Shown: positions 32,835-44,200, numbered from the stretch's first letter. The stretch: 64,000 nt of DNA from Selaginella moellendorffii (GCF_000143415.4 NW_003314394.1:34955-98954); one strand, 5' to 3'. The notes: generated by a model not told the origin, from the letters alone. Translations and numbers: made by a program.

Positions 32835-33731
32835 TCATGCCCTAAAAGAGTCTGGAGTCCATTGAAAGATTTGTTGCTTTTTGAGCAACATTGTAATGGG
32901 CTTGCTGATCTTAGCAAAGTCCTTTATGAATCTACGATGGTAGTTCATCTTGCCCATGAAGCTGGGTACTCCAGATACATCATTGGGTGGCTTCATATTG
33001 ACAATGGTTTCTGTCTTGGCTTTATCGATCAGGATGCCTTGTTTGCACACGACATGACCAAGTAGGATACCTGATAGGGCAAAGAACACACACTTCTCAG
33101 GGTTGAGAAGAATGTTGTTTTGCTGGCATTTGTCAAAGCATTTCTAGAGGTGCTCCAGGTGATTAGCTTGAGTACCAAAGATGCTAAAATCGTCCATAAA
33201 GACACACATGAAATTGGTGAGGTACTCTTGAAAAGTTTCAATAATAATTCACTGAAACGTGAAGGGAGCATTTGTTAGGCCGAAGGGCATCTGTTGATAA
33301 GCAAAAGCTCCCCATGGGCTGATAAAAGCCGTTTTGTGAGTATCCTTAGGTGCAATATGCACCTGGTTATAGCCACTAAAGCCATCAAGAAACAAATACA
33401 TTTCATGGCTGGCTACTAAATTTAGTATCTCATCAGTAAAGGGGATCAGGAATGTGTCTTTTACTGTATTGTCATTCAACTTTTTATAGTTCACACAAAT
33501 GCAAAGTTTCTGATTTTTCTTGGGAACAATGACGAGTGGCGAAAGCCATTGGGCATTTTGTATAGGAAAAATGATGCCAACATGTAAAAGCTTGTCAAGC
33601 TCCACCTTGACTTTCTCTTGGAAAGTCGGATTCATGCGGTAAGGCATTTGTTTACGTGGAATAGCTCTGGGTATGAGTTCGATGCGATGCATGCAAAGCT
33701 CTGGAGGTATGCCTTTGAGATCCAAGTGCAA
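32835..33731 (-). pseudogene. reverse transcriptase of gypsy element 2
   Basis: One continuous minus frame from 33731 contains PLVIVPKKNQKLCICVNYKK, FLDGFSGYNQVHIAPKD, AFAYQQMPFGLTNAPFTFQ, then a TGA, ETFQEYLTNFMCVFMDDFSI with the FMDD catalytic box, a TAG at HLEHL*KCF, then GHVVCKQGILIDKAKTE and FMGKMNYHRRFIKDFAKIS. Only those two stops break about 300 codons. The frame ends in FQWTPDS where RNase H should follow. Confidence 0.9.
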
Positions 33732-35131
33732 TCTGCTGGCTGCCCCAAGTGAGCAATATCAGCTGATGAAAGCCAAGTTTGGCCAAGGAGAATCTCATAA
33801 AAGCCTTCACCTTGTGGCATTTTGAGAACTATAAAGTTCAGTTTGTACTTGTTGGCTTTGATTTGGATGGTTATCTGACAGACTATGCCAATCGGTCGGA
33901 CCTCTCGTTGATCAGCCATTATCAAGTTAAATGGGGTTGGTTCTATCGGCCCAAGACCTAAGGCCTTGAACGTGCCATATTCCATGATATTTACACCAGA
34001 TCCTCCGTCTATGAGTGCATTATGGATTTTGTTTTTGCCTATGGCAATTGTGATGCAAGGGGTATTGCCATCATAGTCAACAGGCTGAATTCCTGCGGCA
34101 TAAACGGGACCTGGGGGTTGAATTGTCGGAGGATGTACCGCCTTGAGAATTGGTCGAGCAAGATATGGTGCTATTTGCAATATCTGCTGGAGGGATAGAG
34201 TAATTCCCTGTTGAAGTATGTGATCAACAAGAACAGAATGTTCTTGCTGAGTGAATGGCTTGAGTGGTTCCTCAGCTGCCGGATCAGGTAAGCGATCCGC
34301 ATCGGCAGGTAACTCAGGTGGCAGTTCCTGAAGATCTTTGCGGATCTGGTCTGCAACAGCCTTGGCTTTTTGCCATTCTGAGGGGCTGATTTCCTCTACG
34401 TTGTCCAGATTCTGATCTGATTGAACCTGTTTTGCTCGAGCTCGTGTGACGGCTCGGACAGCAGGTTGGGCAGTCGGCTGTTTGTCATAGTATTCTGCTA
34501 CATCAACAGCTCGAGTTGCCGGTTGTGCTGGTCGAGGTCCCGGATTAGGAGGGGGTCCTTGATTTTGATAAGGTGGTCTCTGTCCTGCTGGGGGATGATT
34601 ATCCCTGAGAGGCAGAAGGCTGCTGATTCTGATATCGGTTATCTCGTGGTATGTATCCACGGTTTTGAGGATAACCCGGATTGTAGTAACCCGAACCGTG
34701 ATACGACTGATTTTGATAACCTTGGTTGGGATTTCCTTGGTTGGATGGTCCCTGTTGGGGTATCCCTGATCAACATAGCCTTGATTGGGCACAATTGTAA
34801 TTGGGCCGACGCCAATTAACATTTTGGCGTTGATCATTGCGAGGTGAACCTCTGTTGTTCTTCCCTCGAGGGTTTTGACGATCATTCCGGAATGGTCCGA
34901 CGACTTGCTGAACATCAGCATATTGTCTTCGTCGACATTGTTTGGCTGTATGGCCTTCAATATCGCAGATTTCACATCTAGGCATTTGGAAGCGACATTC
35001 CGCATTGGTGTGATCCTCATTTCTACATCGGGTGCACCACACGCCGGGCTTTTTTCAGTCAATTTCTTAAGATAGACCTTGGGTCTCTTTTTTGAGTGAA
35101 AACGCTTTGAATGCGGTGATGATATCCTCAT
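33632..35131 (-). pseudogene. gag C-terminus and aspartic protease of gypsy element 2
   Basis: A 499-codon minus frame. After a Gln/Pro-rich linker it contains VDYDGNTPCITIAIGKNKIH, ALIDGGSGVNIMEYGTFKAL (the protease active-site loop with Asp kept and DSG changed to DGG), LIMADQREVRPIG and ILLGQTWLSSADI (distal protease motif). The reading frame overlaps the RT frame start near 33731-33632, so expression would need a shift. DGGSGVNIM is shared with element 3. Confidence 0.85.
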
Positions 35132-35825
35132 CGTGCTTTCCTGATCAAAGTACCGAGCTTTACCTTTGAGTGTATAAGGGAAAAGAGCTAGGTGATCTGC
35201 TTGTTAAACTTGAAGTGCATTCTTGAATCGGCGGATATGCAACTCGGGGTCCTCATGTTTGAGACCACTGAGTTCCGGGTAAGAAACTGTGAGACCATAG
35301 AGCATGGATGGGAAAGCCATCGGGTTGATGCTCTGGTATGTCTTGAGGGGTTCTTGCCTTTCAGCCTCCCTTGGCGTTCGAGCTCAACTTGACGTCGAAG
35401 CTCGTCCTTCTTAATCTGTTCGAGGTATTCGTTTCTGAGCTTTCTGTTCTTCAAGCAATCACCGATTGATGCGGTCAATGAATTCGTCTGAAGTCTGAAT
35501 TCGGCTTGCTAGGACTGCTAGGCGGTGGTGATCCTGTAGGGTTGGATCCAAACAAAGATGTTTGTCTAGACGTGTAAGTGTATTCGGGAAGTGCTTCCCT
35601 AGAGACTTCCTGCTTAGGTGGAGGAGTAGTAGCCCGATCCTGAGCAGGGGGTGTTGTCTCCAACGGTTTTGATTGAGTGTCAGAGTGCAGGAGTGTCCTT
35701 TCCAAGACAGTCTCTTGCGTCTGTTTGTCTCGGTTCTTTGCGTGTTCGTCGCGCTCAGCCGCCTTGGCGGGTTCACCTCTTTTAAATGGAATAGAACTTT
35801 TGAGGTTTCTAAGCTCTCGGTTCAT
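34770..35825 (-). pseudogene. gag with two CCHC zinc knuckles, gypsy element 2
   Basis: Minus frames 35825-35475 and 35478-35188 encode a basic Gln/Pro-rich N-terminal part and KDELRRQVELERQGRLKGK. A shifted frame with SGLKHEDPELHIRRFKNAL is capsid-like (the HIRxFxxAL word of plant gag). LFPYTLKGKARYF follows near 35170. The frame 35042-34770 holds two CCHC knuckles, CTRCRNEDHTNAEC and CEICDIEGHTAKQC, both C-x2-C-x4-H-x4-C. These bind the element RNA. Frameshifts near 35480 and 35180 break it. Confidence 0.85.
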
Positions 35826-36003
35826 TCAGAGGTGTCGAGTATTGTTCCAGGGTCATCTCCCGAGGGTTGACACCTTTTCGAAATGTTGGGTATGAGAACT
35901 GATTGATCGTATATATGAGTACCAGCTTATGTGGTTCGATCAAGCGAAAGACGTCGTAGATGGCGCTCTCGATAGTTTGATATGGAAGGGAAGGAGCTGT
36001 TTT

Positions 36004-36780
36004 TCAGTCCCGAGCCGTGACTGGGGTACAGATGATCCCAACTCTTTTAATCAAACGCTCTCTATGTAGGCGGGTAGCCAAGTCGGTTGGTCTGGGAGCG
36101 GGAGGTGATTTTGGAGATCGGTGTCTCACAATCAGTGTTTCGCTCGCCCAGTCTATGGTGAGGTTGTTTGCCTCAGAATGTGAAAGCTCTCGGATGACAA
36201 GAATTCGTGTCTCAGCCCAAGAGGTTTCTTGTTCGAGCGGGTAGCGTGCACGCTTGGGTATTTGCTTAGTCGGATTTATCCAGGTGTCAAGTGCCCGGTT
36301 CCATGTCAGATTTGTAGCTTTGAGCTTGGGTGTTTGTGGATGAACCCAACGAGTTCGTGCCCACACTCTAGTGCGGATATCTTCTGGCAAAAGCTTATAG
36401 TGAGTGGCGGGTGCTATGAACTTCGGGAAGAATCTCGACCCAAGTATGCACCAAATTCGTGTGAGATTTGCAGGTGGTATCCGGGTATAAGTGTAAATCG
36501 CCGGATCTGGAGTGTACCACCAAGATTGCTGTGCTACAAGAACGTATTCTCGGTTGATATATATTTTTGCGACCAGGCCGATCTCCAAGAGTAGTCGACA
36601 CATATAAAGGTCTTTTTGATTTTTCTCCTCTAAATACTCCTGGATGTGGAGAATTAAACCACCTTTGACAGGAGTAACAGCTGTTCTAGGAAAGCTATCT
36701 AGAATGTGATTGTAAATCAGCAAGGCTGCGTCCAAGGAAAGACGTTGTACAGCTTCAATTAGTCCTAGTGTTTCCGACAT
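36004..36780 (-). CDS. extra ORF upstream of gag in gypsy element 2, unknown function
   Basis: An intact 258-codon minus frame starting MSETLGLIEAVQRLSLDAAL, lying between the LTR/PBS and gag. It has no zinc knuckle, protease or polymerase motif. It is Trp/Arg-rich in the middle (IRTRVWARTRWVHPQTPKLK). Some Tat/Ogre-type elements carry an ORF in this place; I see no sequence match that proves it. The frame being fully open in an otherwise damaged element is notable. Confidence 0.6.
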   Translation of the reverse strand: MSETLGLIEAVQRLSLDAALLIYNHILDSFPRTAVTPVKGGLILHIQEYLEEKNQKDLYMCRLLLEIGLVAKIYINREYVLVAQQSWWYTPDPAIYTYTRIPPANLTRIWCILGSRFFPKFIAPATHYKLLPEDIRTRVWARTRWVHPQTPKLKATNLTWNRALDTWINPTKQIPKRARYPLEQETSWAETRILVIRELSHSEANNLTIDWASETLIVRHRSPKSPPAPRPTDLATRLHRERLIKRVGIICTPVTARD

Positions 36781-38017
36781 CCCGGCGGGTAGTTTACCCG
36801 AATCTGGGTGGCGGGCTTCTGGACTGATATGTCAATCTTCATTGCTGACTCGTTGCTGCGGCTAATGTAGCCCGTAAGCAAGAGATTTTGTATGTCCTCG
36901 ATCGGATGGCCTTTTGGGTGGCGTCTGTTTGTGTTGTGGTTTGCTATGCTTGAGGGTCCGCCGGGAATTATTCCTGCTCCAGATCTGGAGGGGAATTGCC
37001 CGGGCTGACGGATTCCTCGTCTGTCGAGCGGGTATTCTCGACGAATTCGGCGGGCGGTCGGGTCAAGTGCTGCTCAACAGCTACCCAGACGGCGGCCTAC
37101 TGATTGAGATCTTCGAGCGTGGTGCTCGGCTGTTCTGCTCCACACGGGACACCCAATTTCTCAAAGGAGAAGGTGCCGTGCTTTTGGGCGAAGATGGTGA
37201 ACGAATTTGAGAGAGAAGGGAAGAGAGATGGATGTGGTGCTCTCGTGAATAATTCACGAGAGGGAGGCGCGGCTGGGGAAAGAACTCGATCAAATCCGAG
37301 GCTTAAGCCTGCGCCACGTGGCGTCTTATGACTGGCCAATGATTATCAAATTCTGAGAATGGAACTGCAAAAGAATCTTTTCTGAATTTTGCAGATTCTT
37401 TGAGGAATTTCTTGGATTCCGACAGATTCCCCGGCAGATCGACTCGCGCTGCCAGCTTGGCGTCCAAGCGCTGTGCGCCCGAGTGTTTCTCAGAGATAAA
37501 GAATGTATAATCTTGGGTCTTACGTGGCTGCCCAACTTCAAAGCAGATTTTATACACCCGATCTGGGTCTTGCCTGAACTTTGGAAATAGAATTTCTCTT
37601 TTTTGCTTTTCCCGTGTGCTCGGATTTGTGCTTTTCCCGTGTGCTCGGAGGTCAATGCTTATCCCGTGTGCTCGGAATTGACAATTGCTTATCCCGTGTG
37701 CTCGGAAGGCTCTCAAGCTTCAGAATTCCGGCAATGCTACTCGCTGTGCGGCTTTGAGTGTCGGCACAGTGGCAATGCTGCTCGATTCAAAGCGTTTACA
37801 CAGCTCTCAGCGGTGCCTCTGAAAACTTGGGCTCTGAAATGGCTCTGAAAAGGCCAAGAAATTCTCCCAGTTGCTCGGGTCTTAGTTGTATGCCCGCTTC
37901 GGAACAGGTCGTATCCGCCCAGGAGGGCCTTAGATCCTGAATTCCGGAAACTCCTGATCTTTAAACAAAGATCCTCCACGCTGTCTTCTCGAAATCTTCA
38001 TTCACATGGCCTGCCAT
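36781..38017. other. untranslated leader of gypsy element 2
   Basis: This 1.2 kb between PBS and the first ORF holds a short array TTTTCCCGTGTGCTCGGA / TTATCCCGTGTGCTCGGA (four copies, 37603-37710). No convincing gene is present. A long leader is common in this kind of element. Confidence 0.5.
37603..37712. repeat. four-copy CCCGTGTGCTCGGA direct repeat in the element 2 leader
   Basis: CCCGTGTGCTCGGA occurs at about 37609, 37637, 37665 and 37696, spaced roughly 28-31 bp. It creates repeated peptide frames on the minus strand (RAHGISN type) that are not taken as genes. Confidence 0.7.
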
Positions 38018-38033
38018 CCCATTGTGGTCGCCA
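38018..38033 (-). other. primer-binding-site-like sequence of gypsy element 2
   Basis: On the minus strand TGGCGACCACAATGGG follows the LTR end (TTTTCA) after one base. It resembles the TGGCGACTC...GGGGA primer sites of some plant gypsy elements. Confidence 0.6.
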
Positions 38034-38377
38034 GTGAAAACCATAAATTCTACACTAGCTAAGTTCAAAATGCCGAAAACAGATCACGATCAGACAGATT
38101 GATGAGCCGGAACTGCTGTCAGACGCCAAGCCGAGTCCTTACGCTTTCGATCCCTGAAATGTGGGTAAGGATGGGCTGTGGCAATGTGAAGAGATAAAAG
38201 TAGAAAGGCGGAGGATGGTATTGTATTAAAGATAGAAAGTCACAATAAGAGTCGGGGATGGAACTAGATGGGATAGGGATGGAAAAAGGATGGACTCAGG
38301 CTACTAAGCCGGAGCCTTATATAGTGGCCGAAGCCTTCAGTTACTCGACAGGCCGGGTAAGCTAATCGACCTGTCAG
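38034..38377 (-). repeat. 5' LTR of gypsy element 2
   Basis: Minus-strand sequence from TGACAGGTCGATTAGC (38377) to GGTTTTCA (38034) has TG...CA ends and contains CTATATAAGG near 38310-38320, a good TATA box. About 344 bp. The partner LTR is missing because the element is truncated, so the outer boundary is inferred. Confidence 0.6.
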
Positions 38378-38386
38378 AAAATCTCT

Positions 38387-39340
38387 CTATATGAATTCAC
38401 GTTTCCAGTTTGGTCGAGCAAGTATTGGTGCTCGAATCAGATGATTCTTCAACGTATGGAATGCTGCATCACATTCGGGAGTCCAGTTGAAGGTGTGTTG
38501 TTTCTTCAGTAAGTTGGTCATCGGCTTGCTGATCCTTACATAGTCTTGGATGAAGCATCTATGATATCCCATTTTTCCCAAAAATCTTCTGACACTTGAG
38601 ACATCCACAGGTGGTTTCATGTTGAGGATGATCTCTGTCTTGGCTTTGTCAATTAGTATCCCTTGCTTGCAGATTATATGTCTGAATAGAACTCTGGATC
38701 TGACGAAGAAGGAACATTTCTCCTTGTTTGAAGCACTTTTGTAGGCATTCCAAGTGCCTTGCTTGGTTGTTGAAAACACTGAAATCGTCCATAAAAATGC
38801 GCATGAAATCTGTTAAGTATTCCTGAAAAGTTTCGGTGATAATCCTTTGAAAGGTGAACAGAGTGTTGGTGAGGCCGAATGGCATGCGAAGATAAACATA
38901 CGCTCCCCACAGGCTAATGAAAGCTGTTTTATGTTAATCTTCTTGTGCAATGTGCACTTAGTTGTAGCCGCTAAATCCATCAAGAAAAGAGTACATTTTG
39001 TGTCCAGCCACCGAATCTAGTATCTCGTCGGTAAACGGGATTGGAAATGTGTCTATAGTTGTGCTCTCATTCAGCTTTTTGTAATTGACGCATATGCATA
39101 GTTTCCCATTCTTCTTTGGTACTATCACCAGGGGTGATAGCCACCGAGCGTTTTGTATTGGATGGATGAATTAAGCTTCAAGGAGCTTATCTAGTTCGGC
39201 TTTAACTTTCTCCTGAAAGTTCGGATTCATCTGATAGGCTCTCTGTTTCTTGGGTGTTGCTCCTGGGATGAGCTGAATGTGGTGTGTATAGAGGTCTGGG
39301 GGTATGCCCCGTAAGTCTTTGTAGGACCAGGTGAACACAT
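38387..39340 (-). pseudogene. reverse transcriptase of gypsy element 3
   Basis: Minus frames include MPFGLTNTLFTFQRIITETF, FMRIFMDDFSVFNNQARHLE (FMDD box), then after a shift HIICKQGILIDKAKTEIILN, FLGKMGYHRCFIQDYVRISK and FNWTPECDAAFHTLKNHLIR. The upstream part near 39.0-39.3 kb is recognisable only in pieces. More damaged than element 2. Confidence 0.85.
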
Positions 39341-39513
39341 CTTGGTTGAGTCATAAAAGCTCAATGCCTCGTTGTCTGAACTCAGGATCTAATTCCTGAG
39401 CTATTTGAAGATTTCTGGGTTCCTCGATGGATCTGATATTCATGGTGTCAAGGTCTTCATTGACTTTGATCTTGTTTTGTAAAGCATCACCTTGTCTAAC
39501 CAGTGCTGGAGTT

Positions 39514-40401
39514 TCATCCAGGTTCATTGTGTGCGCTACTGGCTGTAGTGCTTCGGGTGTTTGATATCAGGAGGCTCACGTTAGGCAACCTTTGGTTGTG
39601 ATTGAGTAGTGATTTCGGGCTGTTTTCACCTTGCTTGAGGTAGAATTCGTCGTAAGTCAACCTGTGTGATTGGCTGTAGTTCCGGATAAGCTTGGAGAAG
39701 TTGTTGTTCTTGTACATCATCAAAGCCTTCATGCCAATCATAAGGTTTGATGTGAGTAGGCTTGTTGCATTGAAGCACTTGTTTTGTGCGTGTTGTTGAT
39801 AACTGAGGGGCATCAGGGTGTTGTTGCTCCCCCAAAAATGTAAAATATCAGCATTGCGAAGCCATGTTCGGCCTAGAAGGACGTCATATGCTCCCTCTGC
39901 GTCCGTCATTTTTAAGATGATGAAGTTCAGCCTATACTTATTTGCCTTGACTCGTATGGGGACATTCTGGATGATTCCGAATGGTCAGACCTGTCGTTGG
40001 TCAGCCATGATGACGTTGAATGGGGCTGGCTCACATGGTCCTGCTCCCAGAGCTTTGAAAGTTTTGTATTCCATGATATTAACGCCTGAACCACCATCGA
40101 GTACGGTGTCAATGATCTTGTTTTTGCCGATGGTAATGTTAATGCATGGAGAATCTCCATCATAGTCACTGGGTTGTATTTTGGCTTGGAGTACCTGAAC
40201 TTTCGGCTGGGTATTCCGAGGTTTTGTCTGTGACTGTGTGGCATTTAAGATTTGCAATGTTATTTCTTTCCACTTCGGGATTGTTTTCATCGTCGGACTC
40301 AGGTTTGGCTTGCCGAGCGCGAGCTCAGGTAATTGCTCGAACGACTGGTTGCTGTTCGTAGTATTCTGTTTGATCACTTGCTGGTGGTTCGACAACCTCA
40401 A
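39514..40401 (-). pseudogene. aspartic protease region of gypsy element 3
   Basis: Frame 40401-39985 has SDYDGDSPCINITIGKNKII and VLDGGSGVNIMEYKTFKALG. After a stop (the Q*V region near 39985) the frame 39909-39514 has AYDVLLGRTWLRNADI. Colinear with element 2 protease. Confidence 0.85.
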
Positions 40402-40745
40402 CCAACCGAGTTGTTGGTTACTCAGGTAATTGCTCGAACGACTGGTTGCTGTTCGTAGTATTCTGTTTGATCACTTGCTGGTGGTTCGACAACCTCAACC
40501 GACCGAGTTGTTGGTTACTGCGGTCTAGGTGCCTGGCAAAGTATGGTGCAAGTTGGAGTATCTGTTGCAAGGTCAATGTAATTCCTTCCACTTCAGGATT
40601 GTTTTCATCGTCAGACTCAGGTTTGGCTTGCCGAGCGCGAGCTCGGGTAATAGCTCAAACGACTGGTTGCTGTTCGTAGTATTCTGTTTGATCACTTGCT
40701 GGTGGTTCGACAACCTCAACCGACCGAGTTGTTGGTTACTGCGGT
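40270..40745 (-). repeat. nested tandem duplications in the element 3 linker (318-bp and 97-bp periods)
   Basis: CCACTTCxGGATTGTTTTC starts at 40270 and again at 40588, a 318-bp period. Inside it CTCAGGTAATTGCTCGAACG starts at 40324 and again at 40421, a 97-bp period, with a third copy at 40642. Copies differ at very few bases. Confidence 0.9.
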
Positions 40746-40885
40746 CTAGGTGCCTATGCCAGAGGTTGATCTCAGGTTTGATATTGCATTCTCTACCCAA
40801 GTGGTCCCTCTAGATCCACCATGTTGAATATTCTTTCAGAATATTCTTGCCCCACTTGTCAGCCACGAGAATCGAATTGGGCTCC

Positions 40886-40903
40886 AATACCAATGTTAAG
40901 ATC
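40886..40903 (-). other. initiator-tRNA-Met-type primer-binding-like site
   Basis: On the minus strand TTGGTATTGGAGCCCAATT lies next to ...GGATCTTAACA. It resembles the TGGTATCAGAGCC primer site. It differs from the site of element 2, although element 3 protein is the same family, so the sequence may come from another element joined here. Confidence 0.5.
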
Positions 40904-43900
40904 CTATCCCTTATACCCTAAGCCAATTGGCTAAAGGGGTGATCACTTGATTGTAAAGCCCTTTCTTTATCTTATTATCTTGACCTGGTGCCTAACATTG
41001 TGGTTGTGGTATTCTCTCATACTGTTGGTAATTTGGAGCTTGTTGGTATGGTTGGCCTTGGTATCCATGATTTGAATATTGTTAGTTTTGTTGCATTTAG
41101 ATACCTTACCGTTCCTTCCTTTGAAGCTTTCACCTTTGCTAAATTCAAGTATTTGGGAATCTATTTTTGGAAATATATTTCCTTTCCTACAATTTATTAG
41201 TATCCACCACATATATGTTCTTTCCCTAACTTATCATTTAGATTCCTTTCAATGATTTCTATAGCCCATTCTTGACCATTAGCCTTTTACTCATATCTTT
41301 TGATTGTTACACTATGTAACATAGAATCACTACCTTTATCCTTGAGGTATCCTTTAGTTCTATAGCAAAGGCTCTACTTTGCTAAGTCTAAAGTTTTTAG
41401 TAAGTCTCTTTAGCATTTTTTACTATAAGTTTTATCTATGACTCAACTTTGTGTCCTTTCTATGGGTCATTTTTAAAGACTACTTCCTTGGACTCATAAT
41501 ATTATTGCATTATCACATCTCATTTCCTTTAGGTGTCCTTTCCACTTTGTCATCTTGACCAAGTCATATTATTACCAATAGTTCAAATCAACACTTTGAA
41601 CTAGGAATTTTATTCCTTAACCTAACAAAGATTTTGTCTTTGTTTTGCCATAAAATCATTTAGTGATCTCACTTTGACACTTTAACAAGTTTGCCAATAA
41701 GTATTAGGTCTACTAAACCTCTAAGTTGTTGACCATGACATTAGGGACATCCTTTACACTTAGCAGTAAGCCCAAGCTAGCCCTTTGGTTAAGGGTCAAT
41801 AGCAATTGAGACTGGGTTCCCCCATCTCATTCACCATGTTCTCGTTGTCACATGCACCAAAGTGTTCAAATTAAATATGCCAAGCTTTCACTCTAACCAA
41901 TTTAACCATGCATCACAACTCTGAAATGTTCCTCAGTTGGCAGTGTGCCCAAGCCAGGCTCCTTATTAAGAGTCCATAATCATTGAAAAGTAAGTGTTCT
42001 CATATTCCAAACCATCATCACGCCTTAGTGAGTTAGGACTTGAACCCAATATAGTGCACGTCGTTTTCACCCTTTACTCTATGGTGATTAACCATAAGAT
42101 AACAATGAAGCAAAACTTAAACCTTTGATGTGCCACATGTTATATTCCGCATGCCATGTGCCATATGTCCAAAGACAATGGAGTGAAACCTAAGTTTCAG
42201 AGCCTTGGGCTACTAAATGAAGGAACGGAGCCAAACTCTTAAGCAATAAAGCCAAGGAGCAAAGGTATTGGAGCACAGAGCAACTCCTATATGTATAGCC
42301 CAAGGAGTAAAGGGATAGGAGCATGAAGTGCATTGGAACAGTCTTAGAGCATCTAACATCCCAATGCCAATACTAGCAAGCAAAATGGAGACAAACGGAG
42401 TTTAACACTATTTGAATATACTAGTGGATTAACATGAGGATATAGATACTCCACCAGCTAGCATAGTGTGGAACTTGGGTTTACACCCAAACCGGATGCA
42501 AAACAAGGATAAGCATGCAAGCTAGAGATAAATTATACCTCAAGTTGATTAACCATACCTAACCTACCCACTATTTCTACTATACATTTGGAACCCCTTA
42601 TAATGCCTCCCCCCCTAAGGACCACATCCTTTGGGCTTTCACCTTTAGCCACCTTTAGTACCAGAAGTTAATCTCTGGGACAAACTTAAAACTTACTAAA
42701 TATGAAATGGCATTAGATTGCAAATTTAGACATAGGACAAATACCATTGTGTTCAAGATAATCTTTACATTCCATAAATATGCCAAATTAGTAAATCTAG
42801 AGACTTTCTATAAATAACAATTAAGACCGAATAAGACTAACACAAAGGGCATGATAGCGAGGGTGTTTAGTAAACACGGTAAGTTATTATCATCTAGCGA
42901 TATTGAGGGACCAGTCTCAATACGTAAGAGTTTTTGTCAAGCCAATGCAAGATAAAGCAAAAGTGAATTAAGAGTTAGACCGAGTATGCTCAGCAAGAAA
43001 CACATAAAAGTTCTTACCTTATGTTCATTTGGCTAAGTATAGGTGCTAATACCAGTTTATTAACATTTGAATAAAAAGGACTAATAAAGGGTCTAGCAAT
43101 ATCGACCTCTTGCCGTTATAGCATAAGGAAAGAATATCCGAAAGGACTAGCTAATAGGTAACTTTCAATATCTATAGTCACATTTATGACACTCTCCTCC
43201 TCTTAAGGAAAATTGACGTCTTTGTTAATGCATAATGTAGTTTAGAACACCATCAAGGAAACAACTCTAGAAAAAGTTCATGGTATTTACACTTTATGAG
43301 AAATGCACCAATTTAAATGAGTTATGAGGCAACCTTTTTCTCTAATGCAAATGTGCTACTAACTCAAACACCTTTTGGTCATTGCCAATAAGGAAATGAC
43401 CAACGGAGTTAACCACCCTTGCTACTTTGGATGTTATCTAGCTTACAAAAGTGTGATATGCCTCTGCCCATAGGGATATAGAGAGAAAAGCTAAAGGCTC
43501 CAGAATAAAAGAAATTAAACTCATTGGTAAGGTTTAGATAAACTACTGTAAACAAGCTGTTAGAGTTGTTTACACGATCATGCCCTTTTAACTAAATAAG
43601 GAATATCGAGAGACAGGCGGGTGATGTGACCAATCCCCATTACTAAAGATTTCACTATACACATGAAATATCAAAGAAAGTCTACCTATACTGGCCCAAA
43701 CCCAAAGATCAAGAAATGGACAATATCAAAGTTAAAGACAATGATATCAAAGACTTGATTATCAATGAATAAATCTTAGATTAAAACACAAAATTATTCC
43801 AAGTAAGTTATCATCCGATAAACTAGAATTATAGTATAGAAATCACTAAAATCATCATAATTGGAAAATATAGGATTCATTGTCCAACAAAATTCAATAG

Positions 43901-44200
43901 TCAATGTATCATCAAGAAAACTTAATGATAAACTTAACTATCAAATATTTCAAATAGCATGCTAAACAACTTATGTAAAATAACTCTAAAAACACAAAGT
44001 ATTATCAACTGGCAAGAAAAGTGCTTGCGAATGTATCACCCAAAGGAAATAATATCTAATCTAACAAAACCAATTTAAATAATAATCAACAGAACAAAAT
44101 AAATATAGTCCATAATATCCTCTTCCACACATCCACCTTTAGTACCAAAAGTTAGTCTCTAGGACACACTTGGATCTTTCCTGTGTGGCAAATTGAGATG
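40904..44200. other. mostly non-coding, probable LTR and element debris
   Basis: A short minus-strand frame near 40985-41090 reads YSNHGYQGQPYQQAPNYQQY, a Gln/Tyr-rich linker of the kind found after plant gag. The rest is AT-rich with no gene. CCACCTTTAGTACCA-AAGTTA followed by TCTCTxGGACA occurs at about 42649 and again at 44130, a direct repeat 1.48 kb apart. Confidence 0.45.

Larger units (their letters stand above)
32835..38377 (-). mobile_element. Ty3/gypsy element 2 with 5' LTR, PBS, extra ORF, gag, protease, RT
   Basis: In minus orientation the order is LTR (38377-38032), PBS-like TGGCGACCACAATGGG, an extra ORF (36780-36004), gag with two zinc knuckles, protease, and reverse transcriptase truncated at 32835 before RNase H. 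Element 3, next to it, belongs to the same family. A PBS of the TGGCGAC type together with an additional ORF ahead of gag recalls the Tat/Ogre branch of plant gypsy elements; that placement is inference. Relatively few stops interrupt RT, so it is younger than elements 1 and 5. Confidence 0.85.
38387..40850 (-). mobile_element. Ty3/gypsy element 3, same family as element 2, truncated
   Basis: Minus-strand order is protease then reverse transcriptase. Protease has LDGGSGVNIMEYKTFKALG and VLLGRTWLRNADI. RT has MPFGLTNTLFTFQ, FMDDFSVF and CKQGILIDKAKTEII. It shares these words almost residue for residue with element 2. RT stops at 38387, ten bases from the LTR of element 2, so the two copies are juxtaposed and element 3 lost its 3' half there. 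Gag is missing or reduced to a repeat-rich linker at 40.2-40.8 kb. Confidence 0.85.

Noticed and set aside
33779-34819. Plus-strand frames within gypsy element 2
   Set aside because: Shadows of the long minus-strand protease/gag frame.
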